NCBI GenBank assembly: GCA_910587465.1
Contig: CAJUMS010000004.1
Location: forward strand, 8,441-72,440
DNA length: 64,000 nucleotides
Source of the DNA: an uncultured Oscillospiraceae bacterium
GTDB lineage: Bacteria > Bacillota > Clostridia > Oscillospirales > Ruminococcaceae
Direction of reading: 5' to 3'
The notes beneath the pieces were generated by a model. That model was not told the origin of the DNA and did not search any database. It saw only the letters and a list, made by a program, of their open reading frames with translations. Position numbers and translations under genes: made by a program. Of this stretch, positions 8,895-17,498 are shown in pieces. The first letter of the stretch is position 1. Every line of letters begins with the position of its first letter.

Positions 8895-8926
8895 AAAAAA
8901 TATCGGGCGCTGTCCGCACCCGATAT
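8895..8926 (-). terminator. Rho-independent terminator of the GntR/ABC operon
   Basis: On the minus strand TATCGGG and CCCGATA arms (stem extended by flanking A/T pairs) enclose an 11-nt loop and are followed by TTTTTTA. It begins about 45 nt after the ABC permease stop. Confidence 0.8.
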
Positions 8927-8969
8927 CAGCTATATGCGCCGTTATTATAATCGGCGTTTTGCGTTGAAA

Positions 8970-9611
8970 TTATACCTTGCCCGTTTCTTTCTTATTACAA
9001 ATAGCTATCGATGCCAACCACGACAGCGCGTAAATCACTGTGATGATCGCTAAAAAAATCGGCGGTATATTTGTTACTGCAAGGTCTTGCGCCGCAATGT
9101 CGTCGGGAGCGTTGGCGCGGTTTAACAGTATTACCGCCGCGGTTACTGCTCCTATCATTAACATATACACGATTCTGCCTTTTTCCGTGCCGAACGCGAA
9201 GCAGAACGGCAGGCATACCGCGGGGAACAGCAGCGCGATAACAAACATTACCAGGACCGTCACCGCCGAACCGGTGGGGTCGAAATGGCCGTAATGCGCT
9301 CCCGTGATCAACAGCACCGTAAATAACACCGCGCACATTACTGCCTGTAAAAGCAGCCCTATGAGATACTTTGCCGAAACTATCTGCGCCTTGCTGTACG
9401 GGAGAGCTCCCGAATATTCCGTCCAATGACTGCGTTCGTCATAAGCCAGCAGCGTTATCGGGATAATGCCGGAAAGCAGAACGGGGATCATCAGGAACGA
9501 TGAGCTATCCGGTGAGAAAAACGCTACGGCTATAAATATGACGTCCATCAGAAAATATAATTTGAAATATTTCGCGATCATAAATATATCTTTTGTAATT
9601 AACCCTTTCAT
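8970..9611 (-). CDS. ABC-2 type transporter permease
   Basis: Membrane subunit of a two-component ABC exporter. It has 213 residues with about six hydrophobic segments. The cytoplasmic loop DERSHWTEYSGALPYSK between segments 2 and 3 matches the ABC-2 permease family (PF13346 type) found with GntR/YtrA regulators. The start overlaps the upstream ATPase stop by 4 nt (ATGA), so the two are translationally coupled. The substrate cannot be read from the sequence; related operons respond to cell-envelope antibiotics. Confidence 0.85.
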   Translation of the reverse strand: MKGLITKDIFMIAKYFKLYFLMDVIFIAVAFFSPDSSSFLMIPVLLSGIIPITLLAYDERSHWTEYSGALPYSKAQIVSAKYLIGLLLQAVMCAVLFTVLLITGAHYGHFDPTGSAVTVLVMFVIALLFPAVCLPFCFAFGTEKGRIVYMLMIGAVTAAVILLNRANAPDDIAAQDLAVTNIPPIFLAIITVIYALSWLASIAICNKKETGKV

Positions 9612-10453
9612 ACGGTCTCCTCCTTTACCATATGTACAAAAAGTTCTTCGATAGATATCGGGCTGACGCTCATTGAGCCGGGTATCATCTTACGGCGGAC
9701 TATCGCTTCTGTGCCGTAGGGCGTTAACTTCTTGTGAAGCACCGCCGTTCCGTCAAGCTCCGAAAGCTGTTTTTCGGTACAGTGAATTACCCCGTATTCG
9801 CCGAGCAGCACGTCCTTTTCCTCACACAGCAGCAGCTTCCCCTTATGCAGGAACGCGATATAATCGCACAGCTTTTCAAGGTCACTGACAATATGCGAAG
9901 AAATAAGTATCGAGCGGTTTTCGTCACGCGTGAATTCGTTGAACATATCGACTACCTCGTCGCGTACTACGGGGTCGAGACCGCTCGTAGGCTCGTCAAG
10001 CAGGAGCAGCTTGCTCCCGTGCGAGACCGCGATAGCTATTCCGAGTTTCATCTTCATACCGCGCGAAAGCTCCTTGTACTGCTTATTGTCGGGAATTGAC
10101 AGCCTTTGAAGGGTGTTGAGGTAAAAGTCGTTGTTCCAATTCCTGAACGTACCGCTCATTATCTTCCCAACTTGACGCGCGTTAAGACAATCGGGAATAC
10201 CCGCCTCGTCCATAACCACTCCGACGTCCTCTTTGATAGATTTGATATCCTCGGTGTTATCTCTGCCGAGTATCTTTATGCTGCCGCTGTCCTTATGCAG
10301 CATATCCAGAATGAGCTTTATCGTAGTGCTCTTACCCGCGCCGTTCTCTCCGACAAGTCCTAGGATACATCCGCTCGGCAGCGTAAGGCTGATATTGTCG
10401 AGCTTAAAGCCCGTGAAAGATTTTGACAGATTTTTGATCTCAAGTGCGTTCAT
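9608..10453 (-). CDS. ABC transporter ATP-binding protein
   Basis: Nucleotide-binding subunit partnering the downstream permease. It has 281 residues. Walker A is GENGAGKSTT, the signature is a degenerate LSRGMKMKL, Walker B is LLLLDEPTSGLD and the switch is SSHIV. The C-terminal about 70 residues form the extra domain typical of drug- or bacitracin-type exporters. Its start overlaps the GntR stop by 4 nt. A GntR-YtrA/ATPase/permease trio points to an inducible envelope-stress exporter, though no ligand is known. Confidence 0.92.
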   Translation of the reverse strand: MNALEIKNLSKSFTGFKLDNISLTLPSGCILGLVGENGAGKSTTIKLILDMLHKDSGSIKILGRDNTEDIKSIKEDVGVVMDEAGIPDCLNARQVGKIMSGTFRNWNNDFYLNTLQRLSIPDNKQYKELSRGMKMKLGIAIAVSHGSKLLLLDEPTSGLDPVVRDEVVDMFNEFTRDENRSILISSHIVSDLEKLCDYIAFLHKGKLLLCEEKDVLLGEYGVIHCTEKQLSELDGTAVLHKKLTPYGTEAIVRRKMIPGSMSVSPISIEELFVHMVKEETV

Positions 10454-10830
10454 TGTTCTTCCTCCTTTAAAGCGAACCGCAGCATTTCAATAATGTCGTC
10501 GTTTGTCAGATTACAGGTCGCCGCGAGCTTTACTATCTCGTCGATATGCTCCTCGACCTTGCGGAGATTTTCCTCGCGCAGCAGCTCGACGTTCTTCGGC
10601 GCTACATAGCAGCCCTTCGCCTGTATCGTGTAGATAAATCCGTCCTTTTCCAGCTCGTCATACGCGCGTTTTGTCGTTACAAAGCTGATCTTCAGATCCT
10701 TTGCAAGCCCCCGTATCGACGGGAGCATTTCGTTTTCGGACAACTCTCCGCTGATTATCTGCGACTTTATCTGAGAGTATATCTGGTCATAGATAGGCGA
10801 GCCGCTTTTGTTGTCTATAAATATAGTCAA
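10450..10830 (-). CDS. GntR-family (YtrA-type) transcriptional regulator
   Basis: One-domain GntR repressor of 126 residues. After the preferred TTG start it begins MTIFIDNKSGSPIYDQIYSQ. A winged helix follows (LPSIRGLAKDLKISFVTTKR) and then a short helical dimerisation tail. The TTG is chosen because AGAGGTGATGAA lies directly upstream and the length then fits the YtrA family; the ATG at 10896 would place the coding start inside the -35 of the promoter. It heads the exporter operon and probably controls it through the inverted repeat around its promoter. Confidence 0.9.
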   Translation of the reverse strand: MTIFIDNKSGSPIYDQIYSQIKSQIISGELSENEMLPSIRGLAKDLKISFVTTKRAYDELEKDGFIYTIQAKGCYVAPKNVELLREENLRKVEEHIDEIVKLAATCNLTNDDIIEMLRFALKEEEQ

Positions 10831-10852
10831 TTCATCACCTCTTGGTTTCACT

Positions 10853-10896
10853 AAACTGTATAGTGATATTATATACAATTTATACAGTTTTGTCAA
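10853..10896 (-). promoter_or_regulatory. Promoter and overlapping palindromic operator of the GntR operon
   Basis: On the minus strand TTGACA (10891-10896) and TATAAT (10868-10873) are 17 nt apart. A perfect inverted repeat, AAACTGTATA at 10881-10890 and TATACAGTTT at 10853-10862, brackets the -10 and overlaps the spacer. A dimeric GntR regulator bound there would block RNA polymerase, fitting autoregulation. Confidence 0.8.
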
Positions 10897-11254
10897 GAGG
10901 TTTTTGAAAAAATTTTTTTGAGTACAGAGAAAATTAAGTACCTATTTTGCTTATATTTGCTGACGGAAGAAAACAACAAGACCGAAACTATCACGGTTTT
11001 CATCAACAAAAAGTTGGTGGGTAAAATGCCTAAATCCACCCCTTTGCTTTTGTTTAAACTCACAAACATCACAAAAATTTCGTAAATTAGGTGATAGGTG
11101 TGATATAATTAGGGTAGTCAGCTTGGCATAAAAATGGGGATAATTCCTCTATATAACAACCACTGGCAGCGCAGTCTTGCACGATCGGCTTTTTTTATTT
11201 TTTCTAAATGATATATCCATAATAGTTATTCCATACCACGGGAGGAGTTTTTTC
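10897..11254 (+). other. Intergenic region with a possible extended -10 promoter
   Basis: Divergent gap between the GntR operon and the ABC import operon. On the plus strand TGA followed by TATAAT (11101-11109) is an extended -10 with no clear -35, and is the best candidate promoter for the lipoprotein operon. The left part is open from a TTG at 10918 to 11085 (55 residues) without a convincing ribosome site or family. A T-rich tract follows at 11190-11205 without a good hairpin. Confidence 0.4.
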
Positions 11255-12400
11255 ATGAAACAAATTATTAAAATACTTGCAGTCGTATCAATGGCTTTGT
11301 TATTGGCGGGATGTAATCGTGCGCCCGAGTCCGGAGTGTCGTCGGAGATATCGGAAAATGACAGTGTCGGCAGTACGTCTTCAACGGATAGCTCGGTCTC
11401 CCCACCGTCAAGCACGCACACAGAAACGCACACGGAGAGCATACCCGAAAAACTCGACTATGAGATTTTTAACGGTCTGCCGAAATCGGAAACCCCTTTA
11501 AATACCGTAAACTGTAAGGACTTTCGCCCGTCATTGCTGTGTTACGGCGGCGAGAACACATTCTTTATGTGGGACGGTAAGGTGTACAAGCATAACGGCG
11601 ATACCACCGAAGCATTGTTATAAAAAAACGCGTATGATCTGAATTATTATGACGGAATGTTGTACTTTATCGAAAACGACCGCTACGATATTAGCGGCAG
11701 AGATCAAGTACATATTGAGGGCTTATTGTATCGTTTCGATCTTAATAAAGGTGTGATCGAGACGTTGACGGATTATCCCGTTTCGCTGCCCGTTGTCAGC
11801 AACGGCGAGATTTTCTATACCGATTACGCCACTGCTAGCGATCCGGAGCCTCCGACCGGAATATATCGCGTTAATGAAGACGGTACTTTCGAGAGACTTT
11901 ATGACGGTGTGAAGTATATCGAATACAGCGAATATCGTTTGAAATATGATTGGTCGGGCGAGGAAAAGGTCTATTTCTCACAGGGTGATAAGGGGCTGTT
12001 ATTGGACGACATCCACCCGTATTGGGACTGCATCGTCGGCGACTATTACTATTATCGCTCGCAGGTCAACAATACACTGAACAGGCTCTCCGTTCTTACG
12101 GGAGAACTCATAACATTAGAACCTGAAAATGAAGAAAACGGATTTTTTTGTATGGATTATACGGTCTTTAACGACATTATCTACCTGATCGGCGATCGGA
12201 GCGAATTGCTGAAATACAATTATGAAACAGGCGATTATACTGAAATAGACTGCAAATACGCTTTCCGTTATATCTATGCCGACGAAAAAAATATTTACGG
12301 AGTCGGCTGCGAACGTGAGGAAAACTCAATCAATCATACCTTTCACTTTATTAAGCTTACCATAGACGGCGAAACTGCCGAGGGTGAAATACTGGCGTAA
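11255..12400 (+). pseudogene. Secreted lipoprotein gene interrupted by an in-frame TAA
   Basis: Starts with GGGAGGAG and an ATG, then a lipoprotein signal peptide (MKQIIKILAVVSMALLLAGC). A Ser/Thr-rich linker and a domain with repeated short YFI/YFS strands resembling a beta-propeller follow (for example GGENTFFMWDGKVYKHNG and GLLYRFDLNKGVIETL). A TAA at 11621-11623, codon 123, interrupts it. The same frame continues with KNAYDLNYYDGMLYF for 259 codons to 12400, so the lesion is a point nonsense or base-calling error, not a frameshift. No ribosome site precedes the later ATG at 11657. It is the first gene of the ABC operon and lies 9 nt before the next lipoprotein gene. Function unknown; perhaps an accessory ligand binder. 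Confidence 0.8.
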
Positions 12401-12409
12401 GGAGAACGT

Positions 12410-14424
12410 ATGATGTCATTCGGAAAATATATATCCGCGCTTATTGCTGTCGTTCTTCTATTATTGTTCTGCGGCTGCAATAAAGAGGACGGGAACGTAA
12501 ACAACGGTGTTATCGAGGAGTTTGTCTACGGGCAGGCGGGAGATGTGGCGTTAATGGCCGCTGCGGGAGACGTTTTATATACGCTGGAAGACGGTGAAGG
12601 CGCGGCGTTCTCCGCTTTTGACGTCAACGGCAGCAGGACGGCAAGCACGGTTATCCCCGAATTCAATGCAAATGAAGTAAAATGTATCTGCGCCGATAAA
12701 AAAAAATTTACGCAGTGGTCGACGAAGTGAGAAAATTTCTCGTCTGCTCCGTTGATATCAACTCGGGAGAGGTAGAGCCTATCTGTGAGCTTGACGAGTT
12801 GGATAATGTCGAAAAGGTCGGAGTATGCGGAGATCGGCTGTACTGGCTTGGCGAACGGCGCAGCGAGACAAAGCCTGTTGAGCCGTTTACGACCGAGGAA
12901 GGCGTTACGATATACTTTGAAGACACGGGAAAGAAAATGGGCTGCATTGATCTCGAAAGCGGAGAAAACGTTCTTTTGGATATCGAGTTTCCCGTTTCCT
13001 TTGCTGTTTCCGATAACGGCGTGACAGTATACGCCTATAAAAGCGAGGGCGGCTATTATTTCGCCGATCTTGCCACGTCGGATAACAAGAGATTTACAAA
13101 TAAACTGGGTTCGATAACGAATTTTGAATTTTTTAAGGAAAGCGGCGAATTTGCGATTGTTGGTTCGACCGAATTTATGGGCGTTCTGCCGGTTAGTAAG
13201 GCGGATAACGAAAGCGGTGTGATATGCGCCGTAAATAATGTTTATCCCTTTTTCGCGTCGGAGCTTTGCGCGTCGGAGACGGGTTATGTCTGGCTTAAAA
13301 CCGCCGATTCCGCTATGTCCTATGAAAAACGGATAAAGCGCTATGATCTGCGTAATACAGCAGTTAAGGGAAATCCTATACGCGTGATCTCAAGTCAATA
13401 TTTTACCGAGCAGCCGTTTGCGGCGGGAAGCGAAATTCAAATGAATCAGCTTAGCGGCGAGGGCTTCGCGCTTACGGTTTTGTCGCTCGACAAAAGCTAT
13501 GACGCAGCAATGATAAGCTCGGATCAGGGCGTTGCCAATGATATTAAGGAAAAAGGCAGCTTTTATCCGCTGAACGATGTGCCGGGCGTTTCGGAATATC
13601 TTGATCGGTGCTTTCCATACATTAAGAAAACCGTAACGGATCCCGAGGGAAATATCTGTATGTTTCCGATTGCCGTGGAGATACCGCTGATTGCTTATAA
13701 TGAAAAAATTTGCAGCGAAAACGGCATCGTTTTTTCGTCGGAATTGGAACCTTTCATACAGGCGGTAAAGCGTGCCTCGACAATATCCGAGTATTACGAC
13801 TGCACACGTTATTGGTTGGTACAAACGCAGCTTATCGGTTATCTTTCGAAAAATCACTCGTTCGATACCGAGGAATTCCGACGGCTTGCTACACTGTTAA
13901 AGGAGCAATGTACCGAGGATATTTTCAAAGGAAATTTCGAACTGTATTCCGCGCTTATGACGGTACAGAACGGAATGGATGATCTGTATTATACGTCGAT
14001 CTACGAGAAAACCTTGTTTACACAGCTGTTGTACCGTATTCAGCAGATCGCTCTGATCAATGACGAAAATCTGCGCGCCGTACCCTTGCCTTTGTCGGGA
14101 AACGGGAAAAGCGTTGCCGTGTGTACCTTCCTTTGCGTAAATCCCTATTCCGACCGCCTTTCCGAAACGCTCGGCTTTATTGAAAATACGGTAAGAACGA
14201 TGTCCTCCGCACGCAATTCATGTATGCTTGCCGATCAAAGCACCTATGAAAGCACAGCGTTCGCAAGGGATATTTACTCGATTTATCGGAATGGTACAAT
14301 ATTCTTTCAAATTCCGACGGAAATTTACGCCGAAGATTTTGAACGATACTGTGACGGTGCTCTCACGCTCGACGATTTCATAACCGAGGCAGACCGCAAG
14401 CTCTCTGCCTATCTGAACGAATAG
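12410..14424 (+). pseudogene. ABC solute-binding lipoprotein with a frameshift at A9
   Basis: The first frame (12410-12730) has GGAGAACGT upstream, a signal peptide and lipobox (LLLLFCGCN), and the start of a propeller-like domain up to ICADKK. The second frame resumes as IYAVVDEVRKFLVCSVD and runs to 14424. The junction is a run of nine A at 12698-12706; one extra A, or two fewer, restores a single protein of about 671 residues. The C-terminal half resembles extracellular sugar-binding proteins (PIAVEIPLIAYNEKICSENG), and two permease genes follow. RNA polymerase or ribosome slippage on the A-run could still give full-length product. Alternatives are a sequencing error or genuine decay. Confidence 0.8.
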
Positions 14425-14434
14425 GAGCGGAGCA

Positions 14435-15229
14435 ATGAAAAAATATTTGAAATGGAACACAAAGTGCAAGCTTTGCCTTCTGCCGAGCCTGCTGGGGACG
14501 GTTGTGTTCTTCGTCGTTCCATATCTGCGCGTGCTTTACTATTCGCTGATCGACAATCAATTCCGCCGTAATTTGGTATGGTTCGACAACTACATAAAAA
14601 CGCTCACAAATAAATATTTTCTGCTTTCGCTGAAAAATTCGCTCCTGTTGATCGTGATCGCCGTGCCTATTTTAATGACGCTTGCGCTCGTTATCTCGCT
14701 TGCGCTGTCCTACGGCATCAAATGGGTGCGGAAAACGCGGTTCGCTTTCGTGCTGCCGATGGTGATCCCGACCGCGAGCATTGTCTTGATCTGGCGGAGC
14801 GTATTCACCGACAGCAGCACGGCGCTGCCGATCTATCTGCTGTTTATCTGGAAAAATATCGGGATATGTATCGTTCTGCTGACCGCCGCGTTCACCTCGA
14901 TAGAGCGCTCGTTATTTGAAGCAGCGCGGCTGGACGGCGCGAATAGCTTTATCCTGCACACAAAGATCACGCTTCCGATGATTGCCCCGACCGTATTTTT
15001 CACCGCGCTTTTGTCGATAGTCAACAGCTTCAAAATTTTCAAGGAAAGCTACCTGTTTTACGGCACAAATTATCCGCCCGACCACTCGTACACGCTGCAA
15101 TACTATATGAACAACAACTTCCTAAAGCTCGATTATCAGAGCCTCGCGACCTCGGCGGTGCTGACCTCGATTTTGGTTTTCGGCATTGTGATGGCGGGAA
15201 TATTTATTCAGCGGAGGTTTGACCGATGA
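14435..15229 (+). CDS. Sugar-type ABC transporter permease (MalF/UgpA class)
   Basis: Inner-membrane channel subunit of an importer. It has 264 residues and about six transmembrane segments. The cytoplasmic EAA loop is EAARLDGANSFILHTKITLP, which contacts the ATPase. The ATG follows AGGAGCGGAG and lies 10 nt after the binding-protein stop. The next permease overlaps its stop, so the two are co-translated. No ATPase gene is present in the operon, as in carbohydrate importers that share an MsmX-type ATPase. The substrate is unknown. Confidence 0.92.
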   Translation: MKKYLKWNTKCKLCLLPSLLGTVVFFVVPYLRVLYYSLIDNQFRRNLVWFDNYIKTLTNKYFLLSLKNSLLLIVIAVPILMTLALVISLALSYGIKWVRKTRFAFVLPMVIPTASIVLIWRSVFTDSSTALPIYLLFIWKNIGICIVLLTAAFTSIERSLFEAARLDGANSFILHTKITLPMIAPTVFFTALLSIVNSFKIFKESYLFYGTNYPPDHSYTLQYYMNNNFLKLDYQSLATSAVLTSILVFGIVMAGIFIQRRFDR

Positions 15230-15987
15230 GAAAAATGAACGCTGTTATTTTTACTATTCTCGCGCTGATATTTGTGCTTCCCGTTGCAGCGACGGTGGTG
15301 ATGTCATTTTCGTCGGAGGGAGCGCCGTCCTTGCAGGGTTATGCCGATCTGCTTTTTGATTGCTTTGTTTTCTACCCAATGTTCTGGAATTCGGTGCTTT
15401 ACGCGGCAGCGATCACGATCGTACAGCTTATTGTGATTATTCCGTGCGCGTTCGGTTTTTCGCAGGCGAAGTTCAGGGGCAAGGGCGCACTGTTTGTGTT
15501 CTACACTATCCTCATGATGATGCCTTTACAAGTAACGATACTCCCGAATTACATCGGCTTGCGCGATATGGGATTGATAGATCACCCGCTCGGAATAATT
15601 CTGCCAATGATATTCAGCCCGTTCGGGGTGGTTGTCATGCACCAATATATGAAAAACATCGACAATTCGGTAATTGAAGCCACGCGTCTTGAAACAAATT
15701 CAATTTTCCGAATTCTCTTCATAAGCGTAATTCCGCAGATACGCGTCTGCATTTTTGCGGTTGTTTTATTCGTATTCGCGGACTGCTGGAATATGGTGGA
15801 ACAGCCCATGCTTTTCCTTAAGGACGACAGCTTGAAAACGCTGTCCGTATTCATTACGAACGCGCAGAACTACACGGGCGAGGTGCTGTTCCCTGCGGCT
15901 GTAATATTCCTTATCCCCATGCTGATATTGTACCTTTTCTTTAACGAAAATCTGGAAAAAGGACTGACTTTGGGTGATCTGTCATGA
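15226..15987 (+). CDS. Sugar-type ABC transporter permease (MalG/UgpE class)
   Basis: Second channel subunit, 253 residues, with an N-terminal signal-anchor-like helix and about six segments in total. Its EAA-type loop is EATRLETNSIFRILFISVIP; the usual Gly of EAAxxDG is replaced (RLETN). The start overlaps the previous stop as ATGA and the next gene overlaps its stop in the same way, so four consecutive products are tightly coupled. Membership in the carbohydrate CUT1 class is inferred from similarity and gene order. Confidence 0.9.
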   Translation: MRKMNAVIFTILALIFVLPVAATVVMSFSSEGAPSLQGYADLLFDCFVFYPMFWNSVLYAAAITIVQLIVIIPCAFGFSQAKFRGKGALFVFYTILMMMPLQVTILPNYIGLRDMGLIDHPLGIILPMIFSPFGVVVMHQYMKNIDNSVIEATRLETNSIFRILFISVIPQIRVCIFAVVLFVFADCWNMVEQPMLFLKDDSLKTLSVFITNAQNYTGEVLFPAAVIFLIPMLILYLFFNENLEKGLTLGDLS

Positions 15988-16397
15988 CGAAAAAAATATT
16001 GATTATTGTTACAACACTCTTTTTTGCGGGAATGCTTTTTCTGACATTTTTCGCGGAGAAAATTCACGAAAGCTCGCTGCCGGAGGTGACCGCTTCGCGA
16101 CCGGAGCAAAGGCTGTTCCCGTATGAATACGTCGATGAAAACGGCGAGCAGCAGACGGGTTCAATTCAGAAGATTGCCGTTCCGATAACCATGCTCGAGG
16201 ACGGCGTTTACGCGGTATACTCTGCCGAAAAGAACGGGACGAAGCGGGATTTCGTAAGGCTTGCTCCCGTACAGACGGGCGAGGAGCGGGACGGATACGT
16301 CGAAATCGTTTCGGGGTTTATGTTCTCCGACCGGATCGTGACGGAGAGCGCGGGGGAGCTTTATGACGGCGCGGAGGTTCGTGTTGACAGAAGTTAA
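15984..16397 (+). CDS. Membrane-anchored protein with an HlyD/MFP-like C-terminal domain
   Basis: 137 residues with one N-terminal membrane helix (about 4-25) and an extracellular part. The extracellular strands (IAVPITMLEDGVYAVY, RDFVRLAPVQTG, GYVEIVSGFMFSDRIV, ELYDGAEV) resemble the C-terminal domain of RND/ABC efflux adaptors, where KAKRRxVxxG, YVEIxSGLxxGDxVV and DGxxV recur. The lipoyl and coiled-coil hairpin parts of a true adaptor are missing. It overlaps the second permease by 4 nt, so it probably works with this importer, perhaps as an accessory clamp between lipoprotein and membrane. The similarity is by eye only. Confidence 0.55.
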   Translation: MTKKILIIVTTLFFAGMLFLTFFAEKIHESSLPEVTASRPEQRLFPYEYVDENGEQQTGSIQKIAVPITMLEDGVYAVYSAEKNGTKRDFVRLAPVQTGEERDGYVEIVSGFMFSDRIVTESAGELYDGAEVRVDRS

Positions 16398-16410
16398 GAA
16401 GGTATACTAT

Positions 16411-16578
16411 AATAATATTTGTGGTAAATATTATCTTCCGAACCTCGGCAGGATATGCGAAAAACGTGGACATAATGTACCAATGCTCCTCCCAACTTTT
16501 AACACAACGCGGATATTTAACACTGCGATTATTCAAGTCATTCATGATCGACAACCAAAAATTCGCACTCTCGTTGGC
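16411..16578 (-). pseudogene. IS256-family transposase remnant with internal deletion
   Basis: On the minus strand one open frame reads ANESANFWLSIMNDLNNR and runs straight into KYPRCVKSWEEHW, then STFFAYPAEVRKIIFTTNII. The first block resembles the ESAxFWLSVLNDLKNRG centre of IS256-type transposases. The second resembles their C-terminal KYPxxVKSWExNWDxxSTFFxYPxEIRKxIYTTNxIE block. Normally roughly a hundred residues separate the two, so an internal in-frame deletion has joined them. Similarity stops after TTNII, where the sequence runs into the ABC operon end. No terminal inverted repeats or target duplications were found. The rest of the gap up to folA shows nothing else. Confidence 0.7.
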
Positions 16579-16699
16579 AAACTTGTTCCTGCGGCTACAG
16601 CCGCTGTCGATATTACGCTCAGAGTGAGTGCAAGCCGCCGACTTTGCTGGGGCTTGACTGCCATATCGCGCCTTGTCTTTGTAAATTTATTCCGTAATA

Positions 16700-17203
16700 T
16701 TACTCTTTGTTTATTTTTTCGCGGTTCTTTCGTACAAATCTTAGCAGTCGAATATTTTTGCAGCCCGTCTCAATGACAAAACTCGCTTCTGCAAGTTCCC
16801 ATTCGGGATCGTGCTCGATATCTTCAAAGAACACATCGCCGTCCATATTCTCATACAGGCGCGTTATCAACGCTTCGTCACAGTAAGGTGCGAGCTGCTT
16901 GTATATCTCTCCGCCGCCTATAACAAAAACCTTGTTCTTTACCGTTTTGACGTATTTCATTAGGTTTTCAATATCGGCAAAGACCTTTGCGCCCTCCAAG
17001 TCCATTGCGTTGCGTGAGAGTACCAGATTTTCGCGGTCGGGCAGGGGACGTTTTGGGAAACTTTCATAGGTCTTTCTGCCCATTATCACGGTTGAATTCA
17101 GTGTTACCGCACGGAAATTCTTCATATCCTCGGGCAGGCGGCAAAGCAGTCCGCCGTTTCTTCCGATAGCGCAGTCGTTGTCCATTACAAGTATAAGCGT
17201 CAT
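16700..17203 (-). CDS. folA: Dihydrofolate reductase
   Basis: Reduces dihydrofolate to tetrahydrofolate with NADPH. The 167-residue length is normal. Motifs are the N-terminal MTLILVMDNDCAIGRNGGL, the acidic substrate residue in LPEDMKNFRAVT, the cofactor motif VIMGRKTYESFP and IGGGEIYKQL. The ATG at 17203 follows TTGGAGGATAT. The frame is open upstream for 53 more codons, but these overlap two strong inverted repeats and carry no DHFR similarity, so they are read as leader. No thymidylate synthase gene neighbours it. Confidence 0.95.
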   Translation of the reverse strand: MTLILVMDNDCAIGRNGGLLCRLPEDMKNFRAVTLNSTVIMGRKTYESFPKRPLPDRENLVLSRNAMDLEGAKVFADIENLMKYVKTVKNKVFVIGGGEIYKQLAPYCDEALITRLYENMDGDVFFEDIEHDPEWELAEASFVIETGCKNIRLLRFVRKNREKINKE

Positions 17204-17220
17204 ATATCCTCCAATATTAA

Positions 17221-17387
17221 AGCCGCAAATTTCCCTGAAGAAATCTGCGGCTGATAATTCATTCCCGTACAAACGCTGTCTGTTGAAAGACTGCTGACCA
17301 AGAAGCTCTTGAAACGTTTGTACGGTCTTCATATTGCGCTCCCTATTGGGGGCACTTTTCAATCAGAGAAGAACCGTAAACGTACAA
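17221..17387 (-). promoter_or_regulatory. Structured leader of folA with alternative hairpins
   Basis: Read 5' to 3' on the minus strand: TTGTACG (17381-17387), CCGTACAAACG (17315-17325), CGTTTGTACGG (17265-17275), then a 13-bp stem AGCCGCAGATTTC/GAAATTTGCGGCT (17240-17252 and 17221-17233). The 11-nt second and third segments are perfectly complementary. The first can also pair with CGTACAA in the second, so two folds compete. The last hairpin ends 17 nt before the folA ATG. A leader ORF starts with ATG at 17332. This resembles an attenuator but matches no riboswitch I can name. Confidence 0.6.
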
Positions 17388-17498
17388 TTCTTACCTCTTA
17401 CTCTAATTATCGGCAGAATTTTTCCAAACTTTAGAAGAATTAAAGCCAAAAAATAATAAATTTGACCGACTTGTTTTGTGGGAATTGTCAAAAAAATA

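Noticed and set aside
10918..11085. Open frame of 55 codons from a TTG in the GntR-ABC intergenic region
   Set aside because: No ribosome site at proper distance, no recognised family and AT-rich start; possibly a remnant, but not supportable as a gene.
11621..11657. Frameshift or slippage explanation for the first lipoprotein lesion
   Set aside because: Both sides are in the same frame, so slippage on the A7 run would not restore the protein; a nonsense change is simpler.
17204..17387. Tetrahydrofolate riboswitch before folA
   Set aside because: The paired segments do not resemble the known THF aptamer; kept only as an unknown structured leader.
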